The notes beneath the pieces were generated by a model. That model had not been told where the DNA came from, ran no database searches, and saw only the letters and a list, made by a program, of their open reading frames with translations. This document shows, in pieces, positions 45,890 through 48,104 of a stretch of 48,104 nt of DNA. The position numbers were made by a program, and so were the translations under genes. The DNA is from Flavobacteriaceae bacterium (GTDB lineage: Bacteria; Bacteroidota; Bacteroidia; Flavobacteriales; Flavobacteriaceae). Numbering within the stretch: position 1 is the first letter of the stretch; each line of letters begins with the position of its first letter. The stretch is from positions 1 to 48,104 of the forward strand of contig JALSLK010000069.1 in the NCBI GenBank assembly GCA_026988355.1, given 5' to 3'.

Positions 45890-45921
45890 TGCCATCAAAC
45901 AATCTAAAAAATAGATTAATT

Positions 45922-47160
45922 ATGAAGTATTGGAGACGTTATACAAAAGACGAACAGAACGACCGAATAGACAATGCATTACAGAAAAATGTAAATTTTT
46001 TAACCGATATTAGCCTAGGATATCCTGCTTCTAAACTAGATGAAACTGTATTTTCTAGTGACGCTCCATTCTTAAAAGATTCTCCATTATTACGATCGTT
46101 TGTAAATAATCCTAATAATATTGGATGTCATACTACTGGAGTTTCCGAAAATGCCTTTATGGGAACGCAACAAATAGAACGTGAGGTTTTACAAGTATTA
46201 GCGGTTGATATTTTTAAATGCAAAGAAGATAATTTTGATGGCTATGTAGCTACTGGTGGCACCGAAGCTAATATTCAAGCTATGTGGATTTATAGAAATT
46301 TGTTTAAACGTAAATTTCATGCAAAACAAGAGGAAATCGTAATCCTTTGTTCCGAAGATTCACATTATTCTATGCCAAAAGGAGCTAATTTACTAAATTT
46401 AGATATTGCCTTTGTTCCTGTGGAATTTTACACACGTCAAATTCAAGAAATCGAATTAGAAAAAATAATAATTACAGAAAAAGAAAAAGGTAAAAAATAT
46501 TTTATCGTAGTCTCTAATATGGGTACAACTATGTTTGGCTCTGTAGATGACCCAAACTTATATGCAAAAATATTATTAAAACAAAATACCACATTTAAAA
46601 TTCATATTGATGGTGCCTTTGGTGGATTTATATTTCCTATTAATACAGAAAAAACTAGCGTAAATTTATCTAATAAACATATTAGTTCTATTACTATTGA
46701 TGCACATAAAATGTTACAGGCTCCTTATGGAACCGGTATTTTTTTATGTAAAAAAGGGTTGATTAAAAATGTGCTTACTAAAGAAGCTCAATATGTTTCT
46801 GGTATGGATTTAACCTTATCTGGAAGTAGAGCTGGAGCCAGTGCCATTGCTGTTTGGATGATTTTATTTTCGTATGGTGCTTATGGATGGTTCGAAAAAA
46901 TTAGTATTTTATTGATGCGTACTCAATGGCTTTGTGATCAATTAAACGACTTAAATATTAAATATTATCGTCATCCAAGAATGAATATTGTTACTATTCA
47001 TGCTAAATTTATTCCAAAGGAATTAGTAGTAAAGTACGATTTAGTTCCAGATACGCATAATGAAAATCCAAAATGGTTAAAAATTGTAATTATGGATCAT
47101 GTAGAACTAGATGATTTAATTGCTTTTATAAACGAATTAAAATTTTATATAAATAATTAA
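45922..47160 (+). CDS. PLP-dependent group II decarboxylase-like enzyme
   Basis: From the ATG at 45922 the product has 412 residues. Fold type I motifs are visible: ATGGTEANIQAMW (about 109-121), DSHYSMPKGANLL (the aromatic/His stacking on the cofactor), IHIDGAFGGF and ITIDAHKMLQAPYGTG, in which Lys263 should hold PLP. The overall pattern resembles histidine- and glutamate/aspartate-decarboxylase-type proteins (Pyridoxal_deC) of about 400 residues. The substrate is likely an amino acid but cannot be named. I reject the GTG 33 bases upstream because it lies in the -7 box. The gene stands alone, divergent from the DUF4230 operon. Confidence 0.88.
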   Translation: MKYWRRYTKDEQNDRIDNALQKNVNFLTDISLGYPASKLDETVFSSDAPFLKDSPLLRSFVNNPNNIGCHTTGVSENAFMGTQQIEREVLQVLAVDIFKCKEDNFDGYVATGGTEANIQAMWIYRNLFKRKFHAKQEEIVILCSEDSHYSMPKGANLLNLDIAFVPVEFYTRQIQEIELEKIIITEKEKGKKYFIVVSNMGTTMFGSVDDPNLYAKILLKQNTTFKIHIDGAFGGFIFPINTEKTSVNLSNKHISSITIDAHKMLQAPYGTGIFLCKKGLIKNVLTKEAQYVSGMDLTLSGSRAGASAIAVWMILFSYGAYGWFEKISILLMRTQWLCDQLNDLNIKYYRHPRMNIVTIHAKFIPKELVVKYDLVPDTHNENPKWLKIVIMDHVELDDLIAFINELKFYINN

Positions 47161-47494
47161 AAGATCCGTAAATAGTTTCTCTATAAATTATTTTTTAGTA
47201 CTAAAATTACTTAGCGATTCTTTTGCGTATTTTTTCTTTGCGTAGAACTCAGGTTTATAATCAGATGAATTGTGCTAAATATACCAATAAGATTATATGA
47301 ATGGTATGCCATTCTACATAGATAGCTTTGTACGTATATATCTGGTAATCTGCTAAATTTTAGTTATTAAAAGCAAAATATACTTTAAATAAAACGCAAT
47401 ACATAAAAATACAAACACATTATAATATAATGTGAAATTAATAGCTACTGCATTATTACTTTTGATTAATTAAGTCCACATTTAAACTAAAATT
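47161..47494. other. Intergenic region without recognised gene
   Basis: No open frame with a credible start, tRNA or strong terminator is seen. A short inverted pair ATACCA (47281-47286) and TGGTAT (47302-47307) has the same outer bases as the MITE-like elements, but the sequence between them does not match. The rest is AT-rich, with a possible promoter near its right end. Confidence 0.5.
47457..47464 (+). promoter_or_regulatory. Candidate -7 box of the last gene
   Basis: TACTTTTG fits TAnnTTTG and ends 30 bases before the ATG at 47495. No clear -33 element. Confidence 0.45.
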
Positions 47495-48104
47495 ATGAAA
47501 ACAAAATTCTCATTTTTCATTCTATTTGTTTGCTCGTTTAGTCTTTTTGCACAAGTAGGAATTGGAACAACAAATCCAAATAATGCTTCTGCATTAGATA
47601 TAACAGCTACAAACAAAGGAATCCTTATTCCAAGAGTAGCTCTATTAGCAACAAACAATACTTTGCCAATAACAACTCCAGCAATTTCATTGCTGGTTTA
47701 TAATACCAATACTTCTGGCGCTGGTACTACAAGAGTAACTCCAGGTTTTTATTACTGGAATGGTGGCTCTTGGGAAACCATACACTCTGGTAATGATGGC
47801 AATACACTAGACCAAGCTTACGATCAAGGTGGTCCTGGATTTGGCAGAATAATAAATGCTACAAATGGTGCTGTACAAATTGACAATGGTAGACTGGAAA
47901 TTACCTCTAATATTGATGCCAGTGGTTTTACTAATGGTGGCTCATTAGAAATTGCAAATCGTTTACGTATTGATGGCGATGAGATTATAACAAATAATAA
48001 TACACCATTATATTTGCAATTTGGCAATAATGGCGATTTAAGTGTGGATAGCAGCAGTTTATTTGTTGACTCTAGTCTTAACAGAGTTGGGGTAGGTACA
48101 ACTG
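47495..48104 (+). CDS. Secreted flavobacterial tail-fibre-like surface protein (3' end outside window)
   Basis: The frame starts MKTKFSFFILFVCSFSLFAQ, a clear signal peptide, followed by VGIGTTNPNNASALDIT and GILIPRVAL, a module seen at the start of many long flavobacterial surface proteins. Then come TPGFYYWNGGSWETI, Gly/Asn-rich strands, and a second VGVGTT at the window edge, suggesting a repeated beta-structured stalk. About 203 residues are visible and no stop is reached. Such proteins often end in a tail-fibre or T9SS-type domain, which cannot be seen here. It is probably an adhesin-like extracellular protein. Confidence 0.8.
   Translation, partial: MKTKFSFFILFVCSFSLFAQVGIGTTNPNNASALDITATNKGILIPRVALLATNNTLPITTPAISLLVYNTNTSGAGTTRVTPGFYYWNGGSWETIHSGNDGNTLDQAYDQGGPGFGRIINATNGAVQIDNGRLEITSNIDASGFTNGGSLEIANRLRIDGDEIITNNNTPLYLQFGNNGDLSVDSSSLFVDSSLNRVGVGTT

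Noticed and set aside
45889..45921. GTG start for the PLP enzyme
   Set aside because: It overlaps the likely -7 box and the 11 added residues resemble no family N-terminus.
47281..47307. Inverted pair ATACCA/TGGTAT as a further mini-element
   Set aside because: Only six bases per arm match and the interior is unlike the other copies; chance is sufficient in this AT-rich region.

Overview
The window looks like a chromosomal segment of a marine-type member of the Flavobacteriaceae (Bacteroidota). The evidence is a very AT-rich base composition, -7 boxes of the Bacteroidota type TAnnTTTG instead of a bacterial -10 box, almost no Shine-Dalgarno sequences, type IX secretion (T9SS) C-terminal sorting domains, PorT-like and DUF6588 outer-membrane proteins, and a tmRNA tag ending in FALAA. 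Genus cannot be decided from the sequence alone.

Region 1 (1-5.3 kb) holds small accessory genes: an M23-like zinc peptidase fold protein, a lipoprotein, a MORN-repeat/SH3-like protein, a cysteine-less alkyltransferase-like DNA repair protein, an outer-membrane beta-barrel and a lysine/alanine-dehydrogenase-like oxidoreductase. Region 2 (5.4-11.3 kb) is housekeeping: tmRNA (ssrA), a GT4 glycosyltransferase, gyrB, a DUF6588 protein and mdh with a clear terminator. Region 3 (11.3-14.6 kb) contains two secreted-protein genes bracketed by copies of a short terminal-inverted-repeat element (MITE-like, ends ATACCAA...).

Region 4 (14.6-42.5 kb) is a large surface-polysaccharide locus, read almost entirely on the minus strand, i.e. 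from right to left. It starts with a DUF6909 gene and a Wzz-type chain-length regulator. A nearly complete pseudaminic acid pathway follows (pseB, pseC, pseF, pseG, formyltransferase, pseI) and then a glycosyltransferase. The usual acetyltransferase PseH is absent and a formyltransferase with an intact N-H-D triad lies in the cassette, so an N7-formylated pseudaminic acid is predicted. Further along come an asparagine-synthetase-like ATP enzyme, a phytanoyl-CoA-dioxygenase-like enzyme, two left-handed beta-helix acyltransferases, a beta-helix lipoprotein, two related Wzy-type polymerases, an O-antigen ligase-like protein, a Wzx flippase, a GT4 enzyme, the initiating sugar-phosphate transferase, purD and a last glycosyltransferase. 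Two plus-strand inserts interrupt the locus. One is a two-gene unit encoding a small T9SS protein and an 843-residue tailspike-like protein (pectate-lyase-3 fold with a C-terminal C1q-like region). The other is a small single-pass membrane protein between wzx and wzy.

Region 5 (42.5-48.1 kb) has a minus-strand operon (DUF4230, DUF4349, S41 C-terminal processing peptidase), a divergent PLP-dependent decarboxylase-like gene, a non-coding stretch, and the start of a secreted flavobacterial adhesin or tail-fibre-like protein cut by the window end.

The points most worth following up are the formyl-pseudaminic acid module, the embedded tailspike-like protein, the polymerase that lacks a canonical start codon over its first membrane helix, and the MITE-like family with four structural states. 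All functional calls rest on reading the translated sequences; no database search was run.
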